Translations under genes and position numbers: made by a program
In this document: in pieces, positions 23,841 through 38,222 of the stretch
Position numbering within the stretch: the stretch's first letter is position 1
Layout of the letters: every line of letters begins with the position of its first letter
Assembly (NCBI RefSeq): GCF_003254395.2
Contig: NC_037638.1
Location: 1,245,001-1,309,000, forward strand
DNA from: Apis mellifera
Taxonomy: Eukaryota; Arthropoda; Insecta; Hymenoptera; Apidae
Length of the DNA stretch: 64,000 nt
Direction: 5' to 3'
The notes under the pieces: model-generated
The model's database searches: none
The model's input: only the letters and a program-made list of their open reading frames with translations
Told to the model about the DNA's origin: nothing

Positions 23841-24062
23841 CTCACAATAGCAGCACAAGTGACAATATCGACAGAATTATCGTTATAACCGGCCAATTAT
23901 TACTTAAAGTATCTTTTCATTTCAAAGTTTAAAGATCCATTGAACTATACGCGTATAACCATAATCTTTAAAACCAATACACTTTACAACAGCCACTAAC
24001 CAGACGCCAATATCGTCACTCAAGTTACCAACATATAACCTCCAGTCTCCACCGTACTGAAA
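23841..24062 (-). other. Candidate 5' exon with promoter-like start
   Basis: Read on the minus strand, the segment starts near GGAAGATGGCGC (a YY1/Pho-like site) and TTTCAGTACGG (an arthropod-initiator-like TCAGT). It ends at ATTGTGAG followed by GTAAGTTT, a strong donor. The next acceptor on this strand is 258 bases away, a usual size for a small insect intron, and that intron holds a long pyrimidine run. The segment contains only short open frames (from ATGGCG, ATGGAT and ATGAAA), so it would be an untranslated leader with upstream frames. The start position is a guess within a few tens of bases. Confidence 0.3.
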
Positions 24063-24618
24063 GCGCCATCTTCCAATTCCCTAGAAATTTCCCTCGCGTG
24101 TTAAACGACGGCAGAGAGGCTAACGATGGAGGCATCGTTCGATCTGGAAATCGATATTTCTCTCTCTCTCTCTCGAATACGGAGCTGCAATGTCACGCAC
24201 AAGGCGCAATACTCGATGTGTGGAAGCATAAACTCATAGCAATCATACGTAAACGCCCACGCAAAGAGCCGGACACGGAGAGCTGACCGCCAGAGCAGCC
24301 GATGTTCCATAACGCGTTTCTCCATTGCGTCCATTCCTCGGCGCAGCGCACATGCGCTCTTTGCCTTCCTCCGCCTTCCTTGGCCGTATTTTATACACGC
24401 TAGCCGGAGCACCTATGTATCGGCGATTTTAATCGGCCGGCCTCGCGGTATTACAATCAGGGATCGACGACGACGACGACGAGGATAGACACAGTAGGTG
24501 TATGAATAAATTTTAAACCTATTCCCCTTATTAACTCCCGAACTCATCTAATATACGCGCGATATTCCGAGCGAATTTTGCATTTTCATATAACAACGTC
24601 TCTGATTTCTCGTTCCAG
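24063..24618. other. Single-copy DNA upstream of the minus-strand candidate; no gene seen
   Basis: GC-balanced, with a TC run (24159-24175) and a GAC run (24463-24482). It would be the promoter side of the minus-strand candidate unit. Frames of 60-100 codons on both strands overlap and have no domain. Confidence 0.35.
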
Positions 24619-24713
24619 ACCTCGTAGATCGCGACGATGGACGATGGTGTATGCCGATGACGAGCGATATTGCTCGTTCGACCGAGAGATCGTTTCTAGT
24701 AATGGTTTTAAAG
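24619..24713 (+). other. Weak candidate internal exon
   Basis: On the plus strand TTTCTCGTTCCAG, an acceptor-like site, precedes 95 bases ending TTTTAAAG before GTATCC, a moderate donor. Two frames are open across it. No family is recognised and no neighbouring exon was found, so it may be chance. Confidence 0.14.
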
Positions 24714-25146
24714 GTATCCGCGTGCGTATAGAAACACGATATTTACGAGATTGAGGAAATCTCGTTATTTCCGATAAGGTTTATAAAGTTTTCGAACGCG
24801 TTCCACCTCCTTCTTCTTCGAAAGCGGTGTCTTCCACCGGGATGGATGAAACTTCCATCATTTTACGACTCTTTCGAAAGGATTTATCGATACACGGTGC
24901 AAAATGCCGATTTAAAGATTCTCGTTGAGGTTAGTTACGCTCGATCACGTATGGACGGTAGAAATTTCTCGAAAACACCCATTGTCTTCATCACCATGTA
25001 AACCACGTAGCCAAAGAATCGTTAACAAGAAGTTTTCCCATGCAAAGTGAAGTTGAATTGCCGACGCAAAGCAAATAAAACACGTTTTAACGCGCGTTAC
25101 ACCACTGTCGCGATTGGACACAAATTTTCAATCAGCCATGACACGT

Positions 25147-25177
<31 letters not shown>

Positions 25178-26589
25178 GTTCTTATTCACAGATGGCGATA
25201 CTTCGCTTCCCGGCCACCATTATTCTCGTTCCCTCGCTTCCCGTTCCCTCTCTTTCTCTCTTCTATCGATTCTTTCTCTCCGATCCTAGAAACCGTTCTG
25301 AAACTTACCGCGAGTAAAATTAAAACGGCCGGTAACGCGAGAACGACAAGCCGAATAGGCGATCCTTATTGTAGGGGGCGCTTTACAACTCGGATTATTC
25401 GAAACAAGTGTTGAGCCTAATTTACTACTTTGCACACGGCGAGCAAAGTAACCGTGGCCAAGACTTTCTCCGGGCGTTATGCATAATGCATCGGTCAAAC
25501 GGAACCGCGAAAATTTACGGACTACCGGGGATATCGATGTCTCAATTATACCCGTGTTCAGCCCGATCCGTACGTGGAGGCATGAGATATATCGAGGGAT
25601 ACATTCGAGAGAAAGGGAAGTGAGCAGACATTGAAAAAGTAATCGAGTTAAAAATTTCGAACACTTACTTTAATTGATTAAACGATTAAATAACATTTAT
25701 TCGTAGATATCACAATCGATCCATCTCTTTTATTCCAATCTGACATTTTACAATTTATTTACAACTATTATAAATTATCAAAGTAAACTTCAAATGTTAA
25801 ATTTTAAATGACACAATGTTGGAAAGAAATATTTTATTATTGGAGAGAATAATTACAAAAATTATTAAAGATAGGATATTTAAATGACGATCGCTGAATA
25901 CTCGGTGTAACGGAGTGAAAATTTCCAGATATGTTTCAACGCGAAAAATAACTTTCGAAACGATGGATGACTAACGCTACCAGTGTTAAAACCGCAATTT
26001 ATCTGCGGAATGGAATAACCCGATATCCGATTCGAAACAAGTCGACGCTCGAGTGAATCGCGTAACGGTGGAAAGGCAGCATTATCCACGGGATAGATCC
26101 GTGTAAAACGAAACGCAACCACCACCGGCATCAGCACCTCGGCATCTGCAACATCCTGTCCCGCTTTCCGTCTCGCTCGACACCTATATAACCGTTCACA
26201 AGGAAATCCCCGAGGGGACCACACCGACGCGGAAACAATAAATGCAGGTTTATTTATTAACCTGTACGTAACCTCCCCGGGTCCGTGGAATTTTTAATGG
26301 GCAATCCGCCAAGCGTATTACGATCCCTTCCCCCCTCCTCCTTCTTCATCTAGATAGATGTTTATCGGCCTTGGATTAGATTATTGCGCTATAAATCGTC
26401 GGCACGGAATGGAAATAAAGTCTAAATTATTTTTAGAGTGGAAAATTCTTCGTCTATCTACCTTTCTCTCTTCTACGCCGAATTCGAATTAATTTTAAAT
26501 AAATTTCGAGTTACTTCTTCAAACGTTTTCTAAAAACGATGAAAAATGTACACTTTGGTCTATTTATACATTCTTTCTCTTTTTCTCGT
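24714..26589. other. Single-copy DNA with a (TC)n repeat; no gene seen
   Basis: Mixed composition. A TC microsatellite lies at 25147-25173. 25670-25880 is AT-rich. 26220-26420 is a GC-balanced island that could be a conserved element. A minus-strand donor-like GCGGTAAGTTTC near 25304-25311 has no identified acceptor. Confidence 0.4.
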
Positions 26590-27062
26590 CGACTCGAAAC
26601 TCGATCCGACTTTGAAGAAGCAATCTTCGCAAAGCGAACAATCTATATTTTCCCTTTACTTCGATACTCTTCCTGTCTCTCTCTCCCCTTTCAACGAAAC
26701 TCGATCCGATTTTGAGAAAGCAATCTCCTCCACATTTCATATTCCAACAAAGTGAACAGCAACAACAGGAACAATCTATATTTTCCCTTTACTTCGATAC
26801 TCGCTCTTCCTCGTCAACTCGAAACTCGATCCGAAGAAGCAATCTCCTCCGCATTTCGTATTCCAAGCGAAGTTGGCAGCAAGGACAATCTATATTTTTG
26901 TTACTCCTTCTCCTCATCAACAAGCCACGAAACTCGATTTGATTTTCGAGAAGAGGCAATCTCCTCCGCAAAGCAACAATCTATATTTTACTTCAATACT
27001 CTTCTCCCTTCTTTCGAAACTCGATCCGAAGCGAGCAATCTCCTCCACATTTCATATTCCAC
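26590..27062. repeat. Tandem array H, about 85-125 bp unit
   Basis: Five copies are anchored by CGAAACTCGATCCGA, or a variant, at about 26594, 26695, 26820, 26928 and 27014. Each is followed by GCAATCTCCTCC, and most by CATTTCATATTCCA and CAATCTATATTTTCCCTTTA. Unlike the other arrays it is pyrimidine-rich on the plus strand. The long plus-strand frames here are repeat translations. Confidence 0.9.
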
Positions 27063-27798
27063 AATGTGGAAGGAAGCCTGCAGCAGGAACGATCATCTCG
27101 ATCCGGAAAAATTTCCCTTCCTTCCTTCCTTCCTTCCTTCCTTTCTTCCTTTCTTCCATCCGTCCCGGAGGGCCTGCGATCGAGGCAAGAAGTAGCATCG
27201 CTCGATGCAATCATCCCTCTCTCTTCTTCCTCCTTCGTCCCGAGATTTACGATCTCGATACGTTCCTATTGCCACGAGAAACGAAGAATCGAAGCAACGC
27301 ATGAAAAAAAAAACGCTTGGATTTTCTTCTTCCGTGACCTCTTCCCTCTCTCTCTCTCTCTCTCTATAAAGTCCAAGTCTACGGCGCGCAATATGCATGG
27401 CTGCCTCCGCCTGTTGACTTACGTTTCTTCTCGTTAAAAGGCCCTCGAGTAGATATCGATCGATCGTGCACGCGCACACGCAATCCTTCGTTGTTATTCT
27501 CCGTTCCTATTCCTTTCTTAGTCATTTCTTTTTGTTCGTTTAGCAGCGACAAATTTATTAATCGAGAAGATTCTCTTCCAGATCTTTTTAATCCTCAAAT
27601 CGATTTACGTATCATACGAATAAATTAGAAAAATTCTATAATAATAATTCTGGACAACGAAACGTTTAAGCTCGTTTCATTTCCGATGGAAGATAAATTT
27701 ATGTAATAACGAAACTCTAATAAAAGTTTAATTTGTTAATTCAAACAAAAATTCGACTCGATCTAACTTCTCAATTCTTATAATAACCTTACAATATT
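27063..27798. other. Pyrimidine repeats and AT-rich single-copy DNA; no gene seen
   Basis: Includes a TTCC tract (about 27114-27158) and a TC run (about 27344-27365). The rest is unremarkable and turns AT-rich towards the ATT tract. Confidence 0.5.
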
Positions 27799-27814
27799 AT
27801 TATTATTATTATTA

Positions 27815-27849
<35 letters not shown>

Positions 27850-28312
27850 TATTATTATTATATTATTATTATTATTATATTATTATTATTATATTATTAT
27901 TATTATTATATTATTATTATTATTATATTATTATTATTATTATATTATATTATTATTATTATATTATTATTATATTATTATATTATATTATTATTATTAT
28001 TATTATTATATTATTATATTATTATAATTATTATTATATTATTATTATTATATTATTATTATTATTATTTTATTATTATTATTATTATAATTATTATATT
28101 ATTATAATATTATTATTATTATATTATTATTATATTATTATTATTATTATTATTATTATATTATTATTATTATTATATTATTATTATTATTATTATATTA
28201 TTATTGTTATTATTATTATATTATTATATTATTATTGTTATTATTATATTATTATTGTTATTATTATTATTATATTATTATTAGTATTATTATATATTAT
28301 ACTATTATTATA
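27799..28312. repeat. Half-kilobase (ATT)n tract with regular phase slips
   Basis: About 510 bases consist almost wholly of ATT/TTA triplets, interrupted by two-base slips (ATATTA) every 8-30 bases. Rare single G substitutions occur (28206, 28237, 28258, 28283). No coding potential. Confidence 0.98.
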
Positions 28313-32370
<4,058 letters not shown>

Positions 32371-32640
32371 CCCGCCGTTCATTGATTCATGGGACCCGTC
32401 GGCGGGTCCCGTTGTGAGCAGGGCGCGCGATCCGCTCGCGCCGTCCTTTTTCTGCCCGAAAAAACTGCGCGCGAAACGGCGGCGAGGAGGAGAAGGAGGA
32501 GGAAATATCGCTGCCAAGACGAGAGTCGGAAGAAGAAGGGAGGGGATGGAAAAAGGAAGAAAACGCATGCGCAGAAGCGAAATGGGAAGCGCAGCGGGGC
32601 GCGGGAAGCGGCAGCGGGGCGCCACACTGTTTTAATTTGT
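32371..32640. promoter_or_regulatory. CpG-rich island
   Basis: Dense CpG and GC in an AT-rich setting. It includes a perfect hairpin GGGACCCG-TCGG-CGGGTCCC (32391-32410), a GGAG-rich run (32480-32505) and GCGGGGCGCGGG (32595-32606). All frames are open by composition. A promoter or 5' exon is possible, but no donor was found at its edges. Confidence 0.25.
32391..32410. other. Perfect 8-bp hairpin with a four-base loop
   Basis: GGGACCCG, loop TCGG, CGGGTCCC. Seen directly. No function is assigned. Confidence 0.7.
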
Positions 32641-34069
32641 CAACCGTCGCTTTTTGCCATCGAGAAGGATATCGCACACCTCGATGAACACGTGGCTCGA
32701 CTCGTGCCCGGCCAAAACCGTGCGTATCTCAACCGAATCGTTTCGAATCGAGACGCTTTCGTTGGAAGAAAAGAAACTGGATTAGGATCGTTCTAATAAT
32801 TTCAGTTCGTGGCGAGTGTTTAAGAGAAACTGTTTTATGGTATTAATCATTTTGAGAAACGAGTAATGATATATATATAGGGAAAAATGTGGGGAATTTG
32901 TTGTAAAAATTAATAACAGTTCGGGAAGTGAGAGTGATTCGGCGAAGAGTTATATCCATTTGTTCGAAACTGGCGGTGTCGTAGATCGATCGTAAAATTT
33001 AGATTAAACGAGAAAATCTACGGTAGGCAAACACACCCAATGTAGGCTTGTGTAACTTGATAAATTCTTCGGTGGATGATTTTTTTTTTTTTTCTTTCGT
33101 ACATACTCGAATACCAAGGTCTGATATCCCTCTCGAACCTGTCCACATATTTTCAAATATTTAAAATTTAACCTGATTCCTGAAGCCTTTACGAAATGTA
33201 TTTCAAAATTATATCCACTCTGAGATGAAAGGTGATCGTTTGCGTTCGAACGAGCTCCTTTCTCCGTCACTTTGCAAAATCGAAAAGAAAAACCAATCAA
33301 TTACTGCACTTACGCCGTATCCAACAATTCTACCTAAGATATTCTACGAAACGTAATAACGTTCGTCAAATCCTTTGAAAAAAGAGAAGTTTCTAAAGGC
33401 TCCTATTCCTTTCTAAAAATTCATCGAACGAGCATATATATTCGCAATGATCTTCGTTAAATCCTTTAAAAAAGCAAAAATTTCTAAAAGTCGTAATAAA
33501 ACTCGCGTTTTCACACATCGAAACCATAATCAATAGTTTCGCAATAATATTGCAGTTTAGTTTTAAATTCTTCGATGAGAAAAAGAAAAAGCGAAAAAAG
33601 TGTTAAACGTTTATCAGAGAGAGAGAAAAAAGGGGAAAAATTCGTTCTACGACGTTAAACTTCGTAGAACTCGCGTCGAGTTCTCTCGATCCGTTTGGCG
33701 AATAAAAGGCGGGTTTTTCAGCGCGATCGAGGTTGCATAACGTATGAGTCAATGGGAGCGAGAGACGGTCCCTGTGTATGCACGACACGGGCCACCCAGC
33801 CGGCACAGAGAACTTGTTCTACAATATCTTCCGTCACGGCGGCCCCCTTTATAAAATCACCTCGGATCGGGGCAAACTCGCCGATCCGTCGTAAACTCGA
33901 GCCGCCCATTTTTACCCCAACGCCCAAACATAACCGCGTCCACTTGTTAGTCGCTTCGCCAAAGCGAACTCGTCCCGCCCCTCCCTGCTTTATTATCCAT
34001 CATCGGTCTCGCGACTCGAGCGCACAGACGTACACTCGGACTTTCCATTTATCGCGTTCGCTTATCTCT
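32641..34069. other. Single-copy DNA; no gene seen
   Basis: Mixed to AT-rich. A minus-strand donor-like GGCGTAAGTGCAG near 33304-33316 has no partner acceptor. 33690-34060 is CpG-containing with no clear frame. Confidence 0.4.
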
Positions 34070-34757
34070 CGTCGTTGAGAATGTCGTCGTGTTTCGAAAT
34101 AATTATTTTCGTTCGAAATAAAGATGAAAAATTGTGGCATGGAAAAATGTTCGTTTATTCATGAAAATTCGAATCTTACGTATCGAATAAATTTCGATAT
34201 CCTTATGTTTTCAATCTCTAGAATCTTCGTCGTTCGAATGAAAAGATACAAAGAAATATCGCTTTCTCTCTCGTCGTTGAGAATATCGTATTTCGAAATT
34301 ATTTTCGTTCGAAATAAAGATAAGAAAAATTGTGGCATGGAAAAATGTTTGAAAGAAAGGTTCGACGAAAATTCGAATCGAAATCTTACGTATCGAATAA
34401 ATGTCGATATTCTTATGTTTTCAAGAATCTTCGTCCGAGTGAAAAGATAGAAAGAAATATCGCTTATCTCTTGTCGTTGAGAATATCGTATTTCGAAATT
34501 ATTTTCGTTCGAAATAAAGATGAAAAATTGTGGCATGGAAAAATGTTGAGAGAGGTTCGATGAAAATTCGAATCGAAATTTTACGTATCGAATAAATTTC
34601 GATATCCTTATATTTTCAATCTCTAGAATCTTCATTGTCCGAGTGAAAAGATACAAAGAAATATCGCTTATCTCTCGTCTTTGAGAATGTCGTTGTGTTT
34701 CGAAATAATTATTTTCGTTCGAAATAAAGATAAGAAAAATTGTGGCATGGAAAAATG
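34070..34757. repeat. Tandem array I, about 198-212 bp unit (left part)
   Basis: AAAAATTGTGGCATGGAAAA recurs at about 34127, 34325, 34523 and 34735. Between these lie AATTCGAATCGAAATCTTAC, TATCGAATAAATGTCGATAT and TTCGTCCGAGTGAAAAGATA, then TCGTTGAGAATATCGTATTT. The last copy stops abruptly just after GGCATGGAAAAATGT. Confidence 0.94.
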
Positions 34758-35283
34758 TATATATATGAAATGATATGTATATATTATTAATTCAAAAATT
34801 AAATTAAATTTTATTTATTTATTCATATATCCAAATTCATAATTTTATTAATTAGTATAAAATTTTAACATAGATTTAAATTAAATTATTAAATTTATAA
34901 GTATTTTTTAATTTTCTATTAATTTTATTAATTAAAAATAATATATGTATTATTGTTTTTTTTTTGTTATATTTATTTTTATTGCAAATAAAATATTTAT
35001 ATATATATATATATATAATTAAATAAATATATATATAATTTATTTCTCTAATTATATATTAATTTATAAATAATTATATATATATAAATATATATTTTAT
35101 ATTAATAAATATATATATATACAATTATATATATAAATATTTATAAAAGTATTATTTTAAAATTTTTATAAAAAAATTATTAATTTTTAAAATTTAAGTT
35201 AATTTTTTATACTAATAACAAAAATTATATAATAACAAATATGAATAATAAGCATAATAATTAACTTTTTACTTTGAAAAAGA
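34758..35283. other. Very AT-rich insertion inside array I
   Basis: About 526 bases with extremely few G or C interrupt the fifth copy of array I. The copy's missing remainder resumes at about 35284. The block contains (TA)n runs and TTAATTAAAT-type sequence, unlike its flanks. Its composition fits a fragment of an insect mitochondrial A+T-rich region, or an AT-rich transposon-like insertion. No diagnostic mitochondrial motif or terminal repeat was found, so its origin is open. Confidence 0.6.
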
Positions 35284-35395
35284 GATTCGTTTATTGATGA
35301 TCGAAAATTCGAATCGAAATTTTACGTATCGAATAAATGTCGATATTCTTATGTTTTCAAGAATCTTCGTCCGAGTGAAAAGATGGAAAGAAATA
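35284..35395. repeat. Array I, displaced 3' part of the interrupted copy
   Basis: GAAAATTCGAATCGAAATTT, TTACGTATCGAATAAATGTC and AATCTTCGTCCGAGTGAAAA repeat in the order seen in the intact copies. They follow TTCGTTTATT, which in the first intact copy directly follows GGAAAAATG. This shows where the AT-rich block was inserted. Confidence 0.9.
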
Positions 35396-36059
35396 TTGGA
35401 AACATAAAAAAAAAAGTAAAATTATTATATAAATACATAAATAACGAAAGGAGATGAAATTACGAGATGGATATGATATAATGGAAGAGATAAAAATCAC
35501 AATGACGAACCTTTTTCTTCTCATTGAAACTGGAATGCATGTACAAATAATTTGAATTTAACCGGGGGTAGCAAGGATATTAAACATTAATAACGGAGCA
35601 AGTATTTATTGTTTATGATAATCGTTAGTTTGCCGTTGGAATTGGCATCGTTTATCGCGATCCGTGTTATTATCGGCAATTAAATAATTTACCGTCGAGC
35701 AGGGGAAGCGCGGAGGCAACGTATGAATTATTCACCACGATAATTTTCTCGCCCAGAAATTATATTTCATTCTATCAGCTTGTTCGTTTCGAAAAATCAT
35801 CGTTTTGCTCTCTTCATCGCGATAATTTTCTCCAATTATACATCCGCTTTTGTAAAATAATTGCTTCCAAGATTGCTTCCAGATATTTTCCAAAGAAAGA
35901 AAAATGCGCTAACCGTAAAATCGAGAAGAGATCGTTTTATTTTAATATTTTAATCCATTTGATCGAGCGAAATTCGTATAATAATTCGAAAATTCATGGT
36001 ATAAAAAATTGAAGAGGAAAGATTAGATAGCATAAATAGACGAAATCATAATTTGGATC
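35396..36059. other. AT-rich single-copy DNA; no gene seen
   Basis: AT-leaning sequence without repeats or coherent frames. 35560-35760 is more balanced and may be conserved. Confidence 0.4.
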
Positions 36060-36180
36060 GTAGCACGTGCTCGCGGAGCACCGAGTATAGGCTGTCGATG
36101 ACGTCAGCGGCGCGGCGGAGAAGAAGGCATCGGTCAACGTCGTGGCACGAACATGCAAACTGACAGACACGACTCTATCA
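36060..36180. promoter_or_regulatory. E-box and CRE in a CpG-rich segment
   Basis: A GCACGTGC E-box at 36063-36070 is followed 29 bases later by a full palindromic CRE, TGACGTCA (36099-36106), then GCGGCGCGGCGG. A CRE beside GC-rich DNA is a common promoter arrangement for CREB/ATF-family control. No start site or donor was identified, so direction is unknown. Confidence 0.3.
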
Positions 36181-37806
36181 GAGATCGTAGACAGGATTCA
36201 ACATCGTAAACCTCGGCCTCTCTCTCTCTCTCTCTCCCTTTCGTTTCGCTTTCGTACGATTCACGATCGTAAAACTTGGTCCCTCCTTTCATGGGCTTTC
36301 ACGGTATAGGATACCCGTATCGAGAGAGAGAGAGAGAGAGAAAGATACGCTTGGACGGTGGTCGTTTCTATTTTTTTCCCTACCTCCACCGTTTCGATAT
36401 TCACGTTGGCTTCCTCGTTTCCATCGTCCTTCGTGCACGGATTGAATCGTCTCTCCTCCTCGTTATGGGAGGATAACGATCGAGGCGAATTTTATTCCGA
36501 GACGATTCGAAATATTCGGAATTAAAGAAGGAAGGAAAAAATCTCTTCTCCATTTTACATCGTTGACCAGAATTTTCCTTTAATCGACAAAATAAAATCC
36601 AATTTCTTTTTCTTTTCTAAAATAACATCGTACGTTTCATGTATATATATTTTTTTATCGTCGGGTTAAGCTCGATACAATTTCCATCGAGACGATGCAC
36701 AAATCAATACTTTTTTTTTTTTCCTCACCGTTTTTAACTATCTCTTAATACCCGTCTTTCCATACGCAGGAGTAGCGTCGTGGGTGTCGATGGAATTTCA
36801 GATTGAAATTCGTTTCGCGACGAATCGCCAGTTTCCTGGGAAACCAGTTTTACGTGTAATAAATGCGTGGAAGAGGGGATAAAAATTTCGCCCGATGATA
36901 ATCTTTCACAAAGTTGCCAGAGATTTATAAAGTGGAAATCAGAGGAGGAGGAGGAGGAGGAGGAGGGAACAACGTTCTGGATGATAATTTATAATCACGT
37001 GCCATCGGTGGAAATTTTTTTAACGCTGAGAAAAAAAAGGAATGTCCGCTTGATAGACTTGGAACAAAATAACTCTCGTGCTATTTCCGACGAAAGAAAC
37101 CGTTCAAAGATGGCGGAATTTGATTCGTGTAATTAGAAAAAATATCGAAAAATTCGAGGTAATGAGAAAGATTTCCGGAGAGCTCACAACCATAAATTTC
37201 CCGTAATAAGAGTGAAGAGAATGAATGGAAGGGTTGTTAACTCGGCGAGTGACCCGATGAGATGCTTCGTTTTCGCTGAGAGAAAACGAATCTATCTATT
37301 GATAAATTCTTGTAAATTTTTCGAATTAATTAAATTGGAAGAATAATTAATTATATTTAATTAGATAATTCATTTTAAATGAAAAAAAAAATTTTTGATA
37401 AAACAATAAAAAAGAATCGTAAAGATCGAGAGCATATTTAAAATCCAATTAATTCAAACATCCGATAAAAAAGGATCGATTTCAATTTAATCGCGTACAT
37501 ATATCTTAATGTTATTCGTTAGCCTTGGTACGATCGATCAAAAACTTGGTTCGATAGCGTTGGGCTACTTTGACAACGTCCTTTTTACTACCTTGGATCC
37601 GAAAATAACGAGGTTGTTGCGAGAGAGGATCGACATTGTAACAAGCTTGCTCGTACACGATTCATCTCAGGTTTCAATTAATAAACGATAAACGCCTGGC
37701 GTTCAAACCCCATAAACAAACTTTACGAGGAATCATTTCCACCCAGCCCACGTTAACCGCAGATCCCAACCTAATTGACGATCATAGAGACGCGTTTGTT
37801 CTGATA
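36181..37806. other. Single-copy DNA with microsatellites; no gene seen
   Basis: TC run (36217-36236), GA run (36320-36341) and GAG run (about 36941-36966). An AAAGATGGCGG motif lies near 37107-37117. 37300-37500 is AT-rich. No frame with domain or splice support. Confidence 0.4.
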
Positions 37807-38222
37807 TACAGGGTGTTTCGTGCAGCTAGGCTTGAATACATCAAGTAATTTTTTTGAGAGATTTGTTCGGCACATTGCGTCGAGATAATTGAATGGATAA
37901 TTATTTCTAAACACAATGTGTCGTTACATTCAACGTGCATGTATTATCATTATTGCGTCGAAACAAAGAAAGGAAATGGTATCAAAGCAGAGAAAGTAAT
38001 GTGATTAATGTATGCCATTCTTGAAAATAACAATTTCACAAAGTCATGCAATTTTATCTTTCAGAATATATTTTAAAGCTGATGAAAAATTATATCGTCT
38101 TGTAAATTATCAAAATTCTTCATTATTTCAGTAATTATTACGTTTATTTTATTTTTGTTGACTGTACAATAGAATCTTTGTAAATATAATTTTTTTTTGT
38201 GTATCTAATAACGCACATCCTG
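37807..38222. mobile_element. Possible decayed short transposon (MITE-like)
   Basis: The left end is TACAGGGTGTTTCG and the right end, read on the other strand, is TGCAGGATGTGCG. They match at about 10 of 13 positions and could be degenerate terminal inverted repeats around 416 bp of AT-rich DNA. Insect elements with termini beginning CAGGGTGT are known to me in general terms only. No transposase frame or clear target duplication is visible. It could be chance. Confidence 0.22.
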
